From: Herbaspirillum sp. alder98
GTDB taxonomy: Bacteria > Pseudomonadota > Gammaproteobacteria > Burkholderiales > Burkholderiaceae_D
Assembly (NCBI RefSeq): GCF_020179755.1
Contig: NZ_JAIUCY010000017.1
Location: 1-58,414 of the forward strand
Direction of reading: 5' to 3'
DNA length: 58,414 bases
The translations under genes and the position numbers were made by a program. Below, piece after piece: positions 46,026 to 53,773 of this stretch; within the stretch, counting starts at the first letter, position 1, and the number at the start of each line of letters is the position of its first letter. The notes below the pieces were generated by a model, which was given only the letters and a program-made list of their open reading frames with translations, did no database searches and had not been told where the DNA came from.

Positions 46026-46943
46026 ATGCGCAAAACCATCCTGGCCTTTGGCGAAGCCATGGTCGAATTCAACCAGAGTATCCAGCAGCGGCGTAACTAC
46101 CTCGAAGGCTTCGGTGGCGACACCTCCAACTTCTGCATCGCCGCCGCCCGCCAGGGCGCCGAGACGGCTTACATCAGCGCCGTCGGCGACGACCATTTCG
46201 GACGCAACCTGCTGGCGCTATGGCAGGCCGAGCAGGTCGGCATACAACACATCGAAGTGGCCGCAGGCGTAGCCACCGGCATCTACTTCGTCACCCACGA
46301 CGACGCCGGACATCACTTCCACTATCTGCGCAGCGGCTCGGCCGCCAGCCGCTATAGCGCCGGCCAGTTGCCACTGGCGGCGATCGAGCAGGCGCGCGTG
46401 CTGCACCTGTCGGGCATCAGCCTGGCCATCAGCGAGAGCGCCTGCGACAGCGGCCTGGCGGCGATGGCCCATGCCCGCCGGCACGGCGTGCTGACCTCGC
46501 TCGACACCAACCTGCGGCTGCGCCTGTGGCCGCTGGAACGCGCCCGTGAAAAGATGATCGAGGCCTTCAAGCTGTGCGACATCTGCCTGCCAAGCTGGGA
46601 AGACGTCTCCCTGCTGACCGGCCTCGATGAGCGCGACGCCATCGTCGACCAGTTGCTGTCCTACGGCGTCAAGCTGGTGGCCTTCAAGCTGGGCCACGAA
46701 GGCTGCTATGTCGCCACTGCCGACGAGCGCCGCATGGTCGCGCCCCATCCGGTGCAGGCACTGGACGCCACCGGCGCCGGCGACTGTTTCGGCGGCGCCT
46801 TCATCGCCGAACTGGTGGCCGGACGCGACCCGTTCAGCGCAGCACGCTATGCCAACGTGGCAGCGGCGCTGTCGACCACCGGCTACGGTGCGGTCGAGCC
46901 GATTCCCCGGCGCGAACAGGTAGAGGCAGCGTTGCAGCGCTAG
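46026..46943 (+). CDS. PfkB-family sugar kinase, KDG-kinase-like
   Basis: A 305-residue ribokinase-fold kinase. The N-terminal signature is GGDTSNFCIAAARQGAETAY and the C-terminal ATP/catalytic motif is DATGAGDCFGGAFIAELVAG with its catalytic Asp. The lid region TGIYFVTHDDAGHHFHYLRS followed by GSAASRYS resembles 2-keto-3-deoxygluconate kinases, where a (Y/F)xR..SAA motif contacts the sugar acid. It would phosphorylate the keto acid formed by the upstream deaminase. It is probably co-transcribed with that gene. A perfect 11-bp hairpin overlaps its stop codon. Confidence 0.92.
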   Translation: MRKTILAFGEAMVEFNQSIQQRRNYLEGFGGDTSNFCIAAARQGAETAYISAVGDDHFGRNLLALWQAEQVGIQHIEVAAGVATGIYFVTHDDAGHHFHYLRSGSAASRYSAGQLPLAAIEQARVLHLSGISLAISESACDSGLAAMAHARRHGVLTSLDTNLRLRLWPLERAREKMIEAFKLCDICLPSWEDVSLLTGLDERDAIVDQLLSYGVKLVAFKLGHEGCYVATADERRMVAPHPVQALDATGAGDCFGGAFIAELVAGRDPFSAARYANVAAALSTTGYGAVEPIPRREQVEAALQR

Positions 46944-46957
46944 ACAGCAACGCTGCC
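46925..46957 (+). other. Hairpin over the kinase stop codon
   Basis: GGCAGCGTTGC (46925-46935) pairs perfectly with GCAACGCTGCC (46947-46957) around the stop codon. There is no U-run. A second weaker inverted repeat (CGACGAGAAT with ATTCTTCGTCG, 46968-47000) encloses AAAAATTTTT. Together they probably end the kinase transcript. Confidence 0.45.
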
Positions 46958-47098
46958 GGTACATAGACGACGAGAATCGAAAAATTTTTATTCTTCGTCG
47001 CATCTTTGTAGAGAGGCGCAATGCCCCGGGTAGGTGGTGAGCACAATACGACTTCGATGGAGTGACATCTTGTCGTGTCCTTACCCCCCGGAGGCAAT

Positions 47099-49336
47099 AT
47101 GATTCATCCCCTTGGCTACCCCGCCACCCCGACGCTCGAGCGCATGCCCGCCGCGCCCGCACAGCATGAAACGCGCTCGATGCGTCGCGCCGCCGTCCCC
47201 ACCGCACACACCCGGCGCAGTGCGGTCATCGGCGACAGCATCGTCACGCTGGCGCCGCCCCCGTTGTCTGCTGCGGCCACAGGCGCCGCACCGACTGCAG
47301 CCATGCGCCGGTCGTCCCTCGATACCACAGCCAGCGGCGAACTTGCAGCACTGCGCATGCAGGCAGCTGAGTTGCTGGGCGCAGACTTTCCCGATCTGCG
47401 CGATGAGGCCCGGCGCCGCCACCAGGAAGTCCGCGATCCGGCCTTCCAGCGCGACTATCTCGCCCGCCTGGAAGCTTTCTGGAGCCGCAATGCCGACACC
47501 GTGCAGACGGCTGCCGAAGCCGACATCCTCGATTTCGCCCTGTCCCATCGTCGTGCCGACGAACGCGCGCGGGCATTGGGCATCAACGACCATGCCGCCG
47601 CCCGCCTGCAGCTATCCGACCAGGCGCTGGGCATGCTGGCCGAAGCCGGCGGCAATCGCGACCCCGACCTGCGCGACTACGGCACCTCCACCTACGCTTT
47701 CGACATCAATGGCTACGCGGCCGACGACATGGCCTGGCTGCGCGCGCGCAACGGGCATGTGGTGCTGCTGATGCCGGGCAACGAGCGGCACATCCGCGAG
47801 TACCCTTCCCTGCGCGCGATGCGCGACGACATCCGCCAGATGCTGCAGGACGAAGCGGGCCGCCAGGAAATCGCCCGGCATTTCTCGCCCTACAACCGCA
47901 GCGACGGCATGTTCCTCCAGGGGGTCGACAAATGGCTGGTCGACATCGCTCATGGTCAGTACAACGAGCGCATTGCGCGCAGCAACCTCGCCCTCCAGGC
48001 GGACTTCCGTAGCTTGCTGGGACAACCGGACGCCCGCGGCCAGGCGCTGCTGTCGGATCGCGCGCTGGCCATGCTGTGCGAAGCGGCCGGGCAAGCTGAC
48101 CCGACGCTGGGCGCCCAGGGCACGCAAGCCTTCGTGTTTGATATCAACACCTACCAGTCCAGCGACATGAGCTGGCTGCGTGCGGCCGACGGCCACGTGG
48201 TGCTGATCATGCCGGGCGGCGCGCGGCCGGTGCGCGAATATGCGGATGCCGACGCCATGCGGGCAGCCATCGTCGAGATGACCAGGAGCGCCGATGGCCT
48301 GCGCGAGCTGGCGCAGCATTTCTCGGTCTACAACCGACGCGACGGCATCACCTACCAAGGTGTGGACCAGTGGCTGACCGATATCCGGGAGGGGCTCTAC
48401 AACCGTCGCATCGCCTATCTTCCGCAATACGTGAACGGCAACGTGTTCCAGCGCCAGGTCGCCGCGGGCTTTGCCGCCGATCGCGAGAAACTGCAGTACC
48501 TGAGCGGTGGGCGGGCGTCATCGGCGGCAGAGGAACAACGCTGGCTGGCCGACTTCGCTACCGCACATCAAGCCTTTGCACGGCTGCGCGAGCCCCAGGC
48601 CGACTGCGCCGCCGAGCCCGGTCGACATCCGCGCTCGATCAGCGATGACTTGATCCTGGCGTGCCGGCGCGGCGGCCAGCGCGCAGGACAATGGGCACGC
48701 TCAATACAGCACCGGCTGCTGGCGGGCATCGACCGGCTGCGACGCGATGCTGCCGTCGACACTGCAACCGAGGCCGAGCCTACCGCAGCGGCCACACCAG
48801 CGCAGCGCCCCACGCCGGCGCGGCACATCGATACTCGCCAACCCAACGAGCGGGGCTTCCTAGAAAGTCGCAACTTCACTGTGCTTTATCGCTACATGTA
48901 CGTGACGCCCCGTTCCAATCCGCACGGCATGTATCGGCGCGATCCGGAGGTACTCGGGTTCCCGTTTCAGTACCGCTTCGCTGCCGGCAGGCCAGCGATG
49001 GAGGGTGAGATCATGGACGCCTTCCTCACCCCTGAAGCGGCGCAGCGCGCCATCGAGGTGTCGTCGCGCCATCGCCGCTATTACTGGCTGTATGAGATCG
49101 ACGCCCGGGGATTGCGCGGCGTGTCGTTTGGCGACAACCGGCTGCACAACCCGAACTACGCTGCCTTGATGGCAGATGGCGGGTGGGAAACCATGGTCAG
49201 GGTGGCCGACAGCGTGTTCGTGGCCCCTTATTCAAGCAGCGGCTATCGCGCCATCGAAGACCAGATCGTGCAGATAGAAATGGAAGGCAACATGTCACAA
49301 CGCACGACGCGTATCGACGGCCGCTTCATCAACTGA
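47099..49336 (+). CDS. Large protein with tandem dermonecrotic-toxin-like (DUF6543-type) repeats; candidate effector
   Basis: A 745-residue protein without signal peptide or membrane helix. Residues 1-80 are disordered and Ala/Pro/Thr/Arg-rich. Residues 172-293 and 318-439 are two copies of one module: LSDQALGMLAEAG against LSDRALAMLCEAAG, YAFDINGYAADDMAWLRARN against FVFDINTYQSSDMSWLRAAD, VVLLMPG against VVLIMPG, ARHFSPYNRSDG against AQHFSVYNRRDG. This pattern recalls the dermonecrotic-toxin/DUF6543 proteins of pseudomonads. Residues about 590-745 form another domain (FTVLYRYMYVTPRSN, YWLYEIDARGLRGVSF, EDQIVQIEMEGN) that weakly recalls ADP-ribosyltransferase toxins. GGAGG precedes the ATG. 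A secreted effector role is an inference. Confidence 0.72.
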   Translation: MIHPLGYPATPTLERMPAAPAQHETRSMRRAAVPTAHTRRSAVIGDSIVTLAPPPLSAAATGAAPTAAMRRSSLDTTASGELAALRMQAAELLGADFPDLRDEARRRHQEVRDPAFQRDYLARLEAFWSRNADTVQTAAEADILDFALSHRRADERARALGINDHAAARLQLSDQALGMLAEAGGNRDPDLRDYGTSTYAFDINGYAADDMAWLRARNGHVVLLMPGNERHIREYPSLRAMRDDIRQMLQDEAGRQEIARHFSPYNRSDGMFLQGVDKWLVDIAHGQYNERIARSNLALQADFRSLLGQPDARGQALLSDRALAMLCEAAGQADPTLGAQGTQAFVFDINTYQSSDMSWLRAADGHVVLIMPGGARPVREYADADAMRAAIVEMTRSADGLRELAQHFSVYNRRDGITYQGVDQWLTDIREGLYNRRIAYLPQYVNGNVFQRQVAAGFAADREKLQYLSGGRASSAAEEQRWLADFATAHQAFARLREPQADCAAEPGRHPRSISDDLILACRRGGQRAGQWARSIQHRLLAGIDRLRRDAAVDTATEAEPTAAATPAQRPTPARHIDTRQPNERGFLESRNFTVLYRYMYVTPRSNPHGMYRRDPEVLGFPFQYRFAAGRPAMEGEIMDAFLTPEAAQRAIEVSSRHRRYYWLYEIDARGLRGVSFGDNRLHNPNYAALMADGGWETMVRVADSVFVAPYSSSGYRAIEDQIVQIEMEGNMSQRTTRIDGRFIN

Positions 49337-49371
49337 GCGATGCTCAATGCCGCCGGCGGCGAACGATGCGC

Positions 49372-50913
49372 CTATCGTCCGTCGCCGTCGAGCAGTTGCT
49401 GGCCGATGCGTCCCAGCTTGCGCAATGCCTGATCGAGCTCACGCGTAAACGGGTGGCCGCAGCAGATGCGCAAGAAATGCCCATAGCGGTCGGAATTCGA
49501 AAAAATCGTCCCGGGTGACACCCCTACGCCCTCCACCAGCGCCAGCTCGAACAATCGCTGCGACGAAATCTGCTGCGGCAACTCGACCCACATGCCGACG
49601 CCGCCCTTGGGCACGTTCATGCGCGAGCCCTCCGGAAAATACGCCGCAATCGACTCGGCCATGCGCTCGCGTTGTTCGCGCAGTATCTCGCGCAGCCGCC
49701 GCAGGTGACGATCGTAGGCCGGGCTGCCGATGAAATCCGCCGCCGTGACCTGGGTCCATTCTTCATTGGCGCGGGTATGCGCAAACTTGAGCATGCCGAC
49801 CCGTTCATGCCAGCGACCGCCGTTCATCCACCCCAATCGCATGCCGGGCGCCAGCACCTTGTTGAGCGAGGCGCAATAGATCACGTTGCCGCTGCGGTCG
49901 CGACTCTTCAGCGATGACGGCGCGACGTTGCCATCGGCCAGTTCGGTATAGGCGTCATCTTCGATCAGCGGCAGCTTGAGTTCGTCGCACAGCGCCACCA
50001 GCGCATCCTTGCTGGCCTCGGGCATGATGCAGCCGAGCGGATTCTGCAGGTTCGGCACCACCACCACCGCCTTGATGTTGCCGTAGGTGCGCACCGCCAG
50101 CTCCAGCGCCTCGACCGAAATGCCGGTATGCGGGCTGGTCGGTATCTCCAGCGCCCGCATGCCCAGGTTCTCGAGTGCCTGCAGCAAACCGAAATAAGTG
50201 GGCGACTCCACCGCGATGGTGTCGCCCGGCCCCGCCACTGCGCGCAAGGCCAGGTTGAGGGCCTCGATACAACCATGCGTGACCACCACTTCATCGGCGC
50301 TGATGCGCATGCCGGCATTGAGCGCACGACGCGCCACTGCGTGGCGAAACGCCATGTTGCCGTTATGGGGCATGGCGCTGGTCAGCAGCTCCGGGCGTTC
50401 GCGCAAGGCGCGCATGGCCGCCTGGCGCAGCGTATCCACCGCATACAGCTCGGGCGCGCAGGTCATGCCGGACAAATCGATGGCCGGCGCCGACTTCTGG
50501 CGCAGGGCGATGTACTGCGAGACCTTTTCGTGGATACCCACATATTGCGCCGGGTCCAGCGCCAGCAGGCTGCTCGGTTCCTGCACCGGCCGGATCACCG
50601 AACGCTTCGGCTGTCGCACGAAATACCCGGAGCGCGGCCGGGCTTCGAGCCAACCGGCCTCTTCCATATAGCGCAGGCTTTGCAGCGCGGTCGACAAACT
50701 CACCTGGTGCTGGCGCATCAGATCGCGCACCGATGGCATGCGGTCGCCCACGGCCAGCGTGCCGGCATCGATGGCTTCCTGATAATGATCGGCCAGGCGG
50801 CGATACAGGGGCAGGCGCGCAGGGGGACGAGGCTGAGCCTGTGCATCAGCGGGCGCGCAAAACGGCGCGGCAGGAACGGCGACAGGGGCTGAAACAAGCA
50901 GGCTGGTATCCAT
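49372..50913 (-). CDS. MocR/PdxR-type GntR regulator with aminotransferase domain
   Basis: A 513-residue regulator. A GntR winged helix (about 35-105; LADHYQEAIDAGTLAVGDRM, PSVRDLMRQHQVSLSTALQS) is joined to a class I aminotransferase-like domain (about 140-505). The PLP lysine is visible in VIYCASLNKVLAPGMRLGWM, and NPLGCIMPEASKD and EDDAYTELADGN are further fold-type I segments. MocR proteins use PLP-amino acid aldimines as signals. The start at 50913 (MDTSLLVSAP) is preferred over the longer frame. It is divergent from a DUF2917 gene with repeated AACAGAT words between, and converges on the effector-like gene. Confidence 0.93.
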   Translation of the reverse strand: MDTSLLVSAPVAVPAAPFCAPADAQAQPRPPARLPLYRRLADHYQEAIDAGTLAVGDRMPSVRDLMRQHQVSLSTALQSLRYMEEAGWLEARPRSGYFVRQPKRSVIRPVQEPSSLLALDPAQYVGIHEKVSQYIALRQKSAPAIDLSGMTCAPELYAVDTLRQAAMRALRERPELLTSAMPHNGNMAFRHAVARRALNAGMRISADEVVVTHGCIEALNLALRAVAGPGDTIAVESPTYFGLLQALENLGMRALEIPTSPHTGISVEALELAVRTYGNIKAVVVVPNLQNPLGCIMPEASKDALVALCDELKLPLIEDDAYTELADGNVAPSSLKSRDRSGNVIYCASLNKVLAPGMRLGWMNGGRWHERVGMLKFAHTRANEEWTQVTAADFIGSPAYDRHLRRLREILREQRERMAESIAAYFPEGSRMNVPKGGVGMWVELPQQISSQRLFELALVEGVGVSPGTIFSNSDRYGHFLRICCGHPFTRELDQALRKLGRIGQQLLDGDGR

Positions 50914-50943
50914 AAGACATCTTGTTCCGGACGGAAAAACCAG

Positions 50944-51000
50944 AACAGATACAGAGTATTCGAAAAGCAACGATAACAGATTCAAGGAAAGCCTTCTGTT
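50944..51000. promoter_or_regulatory. Candidate MocR operator repeats
   Basis: AACAGAT occurs at 50944-50950 and 50975-50981, 31 bases apart (about three helical turns), and an inverted AACAGAA lies at 50994-51000. They lie in the intergenic space between the divergent MocR and DUF2917 genes. Confidence 0.35.
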
Positions 51001-51084
51001 GCGCGATCTTCTGCACGCCGTTGTGCCTGTCCGGAGCCGGCCCGCAATCCTAGACTGGCACCGTCACTATCGCTGGAGAAAATC

Positions 51085-51471
51085 ATGACCCGCCCGCTGC
51101 CGTCCCTTGCTATCCCCGCCGCCCCCGCCGTCCGCCGCATCTGCCTGGCGCCCGGCCAGACCCTGCGCACCTGGCTGCCGGCCGGCGCCACATTGGTCTC
51201 GAACGGCCCCGGCCTGACCATCGCCGGCGCGCCACAATGGATCTCCGGCCACCTGCTGCAACCGCGCCAGCTCATCAACGAAGGCCAGACCCATTGGCTG
51301 GAGCATGGCGGCTGGGTGCAGATCGATGCCGCGCGCGGCGGCGAACTGCTGTGGCTGAACCCGCCGCCGCATTGGCCGGCACGATTGGCCCGAGCCATGC
51401 GCCAGTTGAGCGGCCGGATCCGCGGCGCCACCCGCAGCAAGGGATTGTCCGGCGTCAGTAAAACTGGATAA
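51085..51471 (+). CDS. DUF2917-like protein
   Basis: A 128-residue protein whose central part (CLAPGQTLRTWLPAGATLVS, APQWISGHLLQPRQLINEGQ, HWLEHGGWVQIDAARGGELL) resembles DUF2917, a small beta-rich (cupin-like) family common in Burkholderiales. The C-terminal 35 residues are basic (RLARAMRQLSGRIRGATRSK). There is no signal peptide. The start at 51085 has GGAG eight bases upstream. It is divergent from the MocR regulator, which may control it. No function is established for the family. Confidence 0.75.
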   Translation: MTRPLPSLAIPAAPAVRRICLAPGQTLRTWLPAGATLVSNGPGLTIAGAPQWISGHLLQPRQLINEGQTHWLEHGGWVQIDAARGGELLWLNPPPHWPARLARAMRQLSGRIRGATRSKGLSGVSKTG

Positions 51472-51553
51472 AAAGTTTTCTGGTGCGCAACCAAGTCCGT
51501 TAAGTCAATCGTAAAACCATTACACTTGCTGATCCAATTACCATGCATGTGTT

Positions 51554-53050
51554 ATGCAGAACGACATTCCTTCCGGCAACACCCAGCAGCATGCGACCCG
51601 CGCCGGGGTCGACGAAGAAACCTTCGACCTGGCGCCGGTCTCGCTCTGGAAAGAAGACTATAGCGGCATGAAGCGGCTGTTCGACCAGTGGCGCGCCGAG
51701 GGCATCTCCGACCTCGGCGCCTGGCTGCGGGAAGACCCCAGTCGCGCCAAGCAGTGCGCGCACCAGATCAAGGTGGTGGCGGTCAATCGCCGCACGCTGG
51801 AGCTCTACGAAGCCACCGACCGCGAGCACCTGGTCGCCAATCTCGACCAGGTATTTCGCGATGACATGATCGACACCTTCATCGACGAACTGGTGCAACT
51901 GTGGCAAGGCGGGCTCAATTTTTCGAGTTACACCGTCAACTACACGCTGGGCGGCCGCCGCATCGACATCCAGCTGAGCGGGCGCATCATGCCCGGCAGC
52001 GAGCAGAGCTGGGATTACATCCTGCTGGCGATCGAGAACGTGACCGAGCGCGAGACCGCGCGCAAGAAACTGTCGCGCAGCGAAAACTATGCGCGCGGCC
52101 TGTTCGAGTATTCGCCGATCTCGCTGTGGGTCGAGGACTTCAGCCATGTGAAGCGCCTGTTCGATGACCTGCACCGCATCGGCATTACCGACTTCCGCAC
52201 CTTCATCGATGTCCATCCCGAGTTCGTCGAGCGCTGCATGCAGGAGATCCGCGTCATCGACGTCAACCTGCAGACGCTGTCGATGTTCGGCGCCCAGGAC
52301 AAGCCGGCGCTGCTGTCGCGCCTGTCGGATGTGTTTCGCGACGACATGCGGCCGCACTTCAGCCAGCAACTGATCGAGTTATGGAATGGCAATCTGCTGC
52401 ACCAGCGCGAGGTGGTCAACTATTCGCTCAGCGGCGAAGCGCTCAATGTGCACATGCAGTTCTCGGTGTTTCCCGGCCATGAGGATAGCTGGGGCCTGGT
52501 GCTGGTGGCGCTTACCGATATCACCGCGCGCAAGAAGGCCGAAGCGTATCTCGAGTTCCTCGGCAAGCACGATGAACTGACCAAGCTGCACAATCGCGCC
52601 TTCATGGTCGACGAGTTGAACCGGCTGGAACGCAAGGGCCCCTTCCCGGTGAGCGTGATCGTGGCCGACCTCAATGGCCTCAAGCAGGTCAACGACGAGC
52701 GCGGCCATGCCGCAGGCGACGCCTTGCTGCGGCGCGTCGGCGAGGTGCTGTCGAAGGCGGTCGAACGCCCGGCCAGTGTGGCGCGCACCGGCGGCGACGA
52801 ATTCGCGATCCTGCTGCCGGCCACCGATGAGCGTGGCGCCGGCGCATTGATCGAGCAGATCCAGCAATTGGTCGACCTCAACAACCAGTTCTATTCGGGG
52901 GTGGCGGTGAGCCTGTCGATGGGCGCTGCCACGGCGGTCCCCGGCGAACGCCTGGAAGCGGTGGTGCAGCGCGCCGACGTGCTGATGTACGAAGCCAAGC
53001 GGGCGTTCTACAGCGGGCCGGGCCAAGAGCGACGGCTCGGGCTGGACTGA
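51554..53050 (+). CDS. Diguanylate cyclase with two tandem PAS-like sensor modules
   Basis: A 498-residue cytosolic GGDEF protein. Two homologous modules of about 150 residues (25-175 and 178-325) start FDLAPVSLWKEDYSGMKRLF and FEYSPISLWVEDFSHVKRLF and end in PAS-type ILLAIENVTERETARKKL and VLVALTDITARKKAEAYL. The GGDEF domain (about 335-498) begins HDELTKLHNRAFM and has the intact active site ARTGGDEFAILLP, so it should make cyclic di-GMP. The upstream allosteric I-site (RxxD) reads RPAS, so product inhibition is probably lost. The ribosome-binding site is weak. The hydrolase gene follows three bases later. Confidence 0.93.
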   Translation: MQNDIPSGNTQQHATRAGVDEETFDLAPVSLWKEDYSGMKRLFDQWRAEGISDLGAWLREDPSRAKQCAHQIKVVAVNRRTLELYEATDREHLVANLDQVFRDDMIDTFIDELVQLWQGGLNFSSYTVNYTLGGRRIDIQLSGRIMPGSEQSWDYILLAIENVTERETARKKLSRSENYARGLFEYSPISLWVEDFSHVKRLFDDLHRIGITDFRTFIDVHPEFVERCMQEIRVIDVNLQTLSMFGAQDKPALLSRLSDVFRDDMRPHFSQQLIELWNGNLLHQREVVNYSLSGEALNVHMQFSVFPGHEDSWGLVLVALTDITARKKAEAYLEFLGKHDELTKLHNRAFMVDELNRLERKGPFPVSVIVADLNGLKQVNDERGHAAGDALLRRVGEVLSKAVERPASVARTGGDEFAILLPATDERGAGALIEQIQQLVDLNNQFYSGVAVSLSMGAATAVPGERLEAVVQRADVLMYEAKRAFYSGPGQERRLGLD

Positions 53051-53053
53051 GCG

Positions 53054-53746
53054 GTGTCTTTCACCAGCTTCTCGCTGCAGGTCGATGACGAATGCGTGGC
53101 CTGCGACGTGCTAGGCGCGTCGCCGGTCCAGACACTGGTCCTGCACGGTGCCGGCCAGAGCTCGCGCCAGCGCCAGCAACCACTGCGACAGACACTGGCC
53201 GACCTGGGATGCGCCAGCGCTGCGCTGGACTTTTCGGGCCACGGCGCCAGCACTTCCCATCAACCTGCTTCACTGGAAAAAAGACTGGAACAGGCCCAGG
53301 CCTTGCTGGACCATGCCACCACAGGCCCCCGCACAGTGGTGGGGGTGAGCATGGGCGGTGAGATCGCCCTGCGCCTGGCCTGCAGAGCGCAAAACCAGAT
53401 TACACATGTCGTCACGATAGTGGGCGCGATCTATGATGGTTCCGCCTTTGCGCTGCCATTCGGCCCCGCGTTCAGCGCCGCCCTGCGCCGCCACGAAAGC
53501 TGGCGCGATGCCGAGGTGCTGCAACTGCTTGCGACCTATACCGGCCGCCTGACCCTGGTGCGCGCCCTCGATGATGCCGTCATTCCTTACGATGTTGCCG
53601 ATCTGGTGCGGGACCACGCCCGGGCATCACGACACTGTTGCATCGTCGATCTACCCAGCGTCGACCACCGCATCAGCGAACGCTGTGCCAACGATCATGC
53701 GTTACGACATTGGCTGGCCCAGCTGATCGCCAATCCCCCTGCCTGA
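53054..53746 (+). CDS. Alpha/beta hydrolase
   Basis: A 230-residue alpha/beta-hydrolase-fold protein. The oxyanion segment LVLHGAGQSS, the nucleophile elbow VGVSMGGEIALRLA with its Ser, the acid residue in ALDDAVIPYDVADLV and the His in PSVDHRISERC complete the triad. It is a small member without a large lid. The start is GTG three bases after the diguanylate cyclase stop, so the two genes are probably translated together. No signal peptide is visible. The substrate is unknown. Confidence 0.87.
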   Translation: MSFTSFSLQVDDECVACDVLGASPVQTLVLHGAGQSSRQRQQPLRQTLADLGCASAALDFSGHGASTSHQPASLEKRLEQAQALLDHATTGPRTVVGVSMGGEIALRLACRAQNQITHVVTIVGAIYDGSAFALPFGPAFSAALRRHESWRDAEVLQLLATYTGRLTLVRALDDAVIPYDVADLVRDHARASRHCCIVDLPSVDHRISERCANDHALRHWLAQLIANPPA

Positions 53747-53773
53747 CTCCCTCCCCCCGATTCGACTCCAGGC

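Noticed and set aside
46944..47098. Search for an hrp-type or TTCG-N16-TTCG box upstream of the effector-like gene
   Set aside because: No GGAAC...CCAC or paired TTCG motif with proper spacing was found, so type III co-regulation is not supported by the promoter.
47612..48427. A 271-codon antisense ORF within the effector-like gene
   Set aside because: It mirrors the duplicated module on the other strand and so appears repetitive; no start signals.
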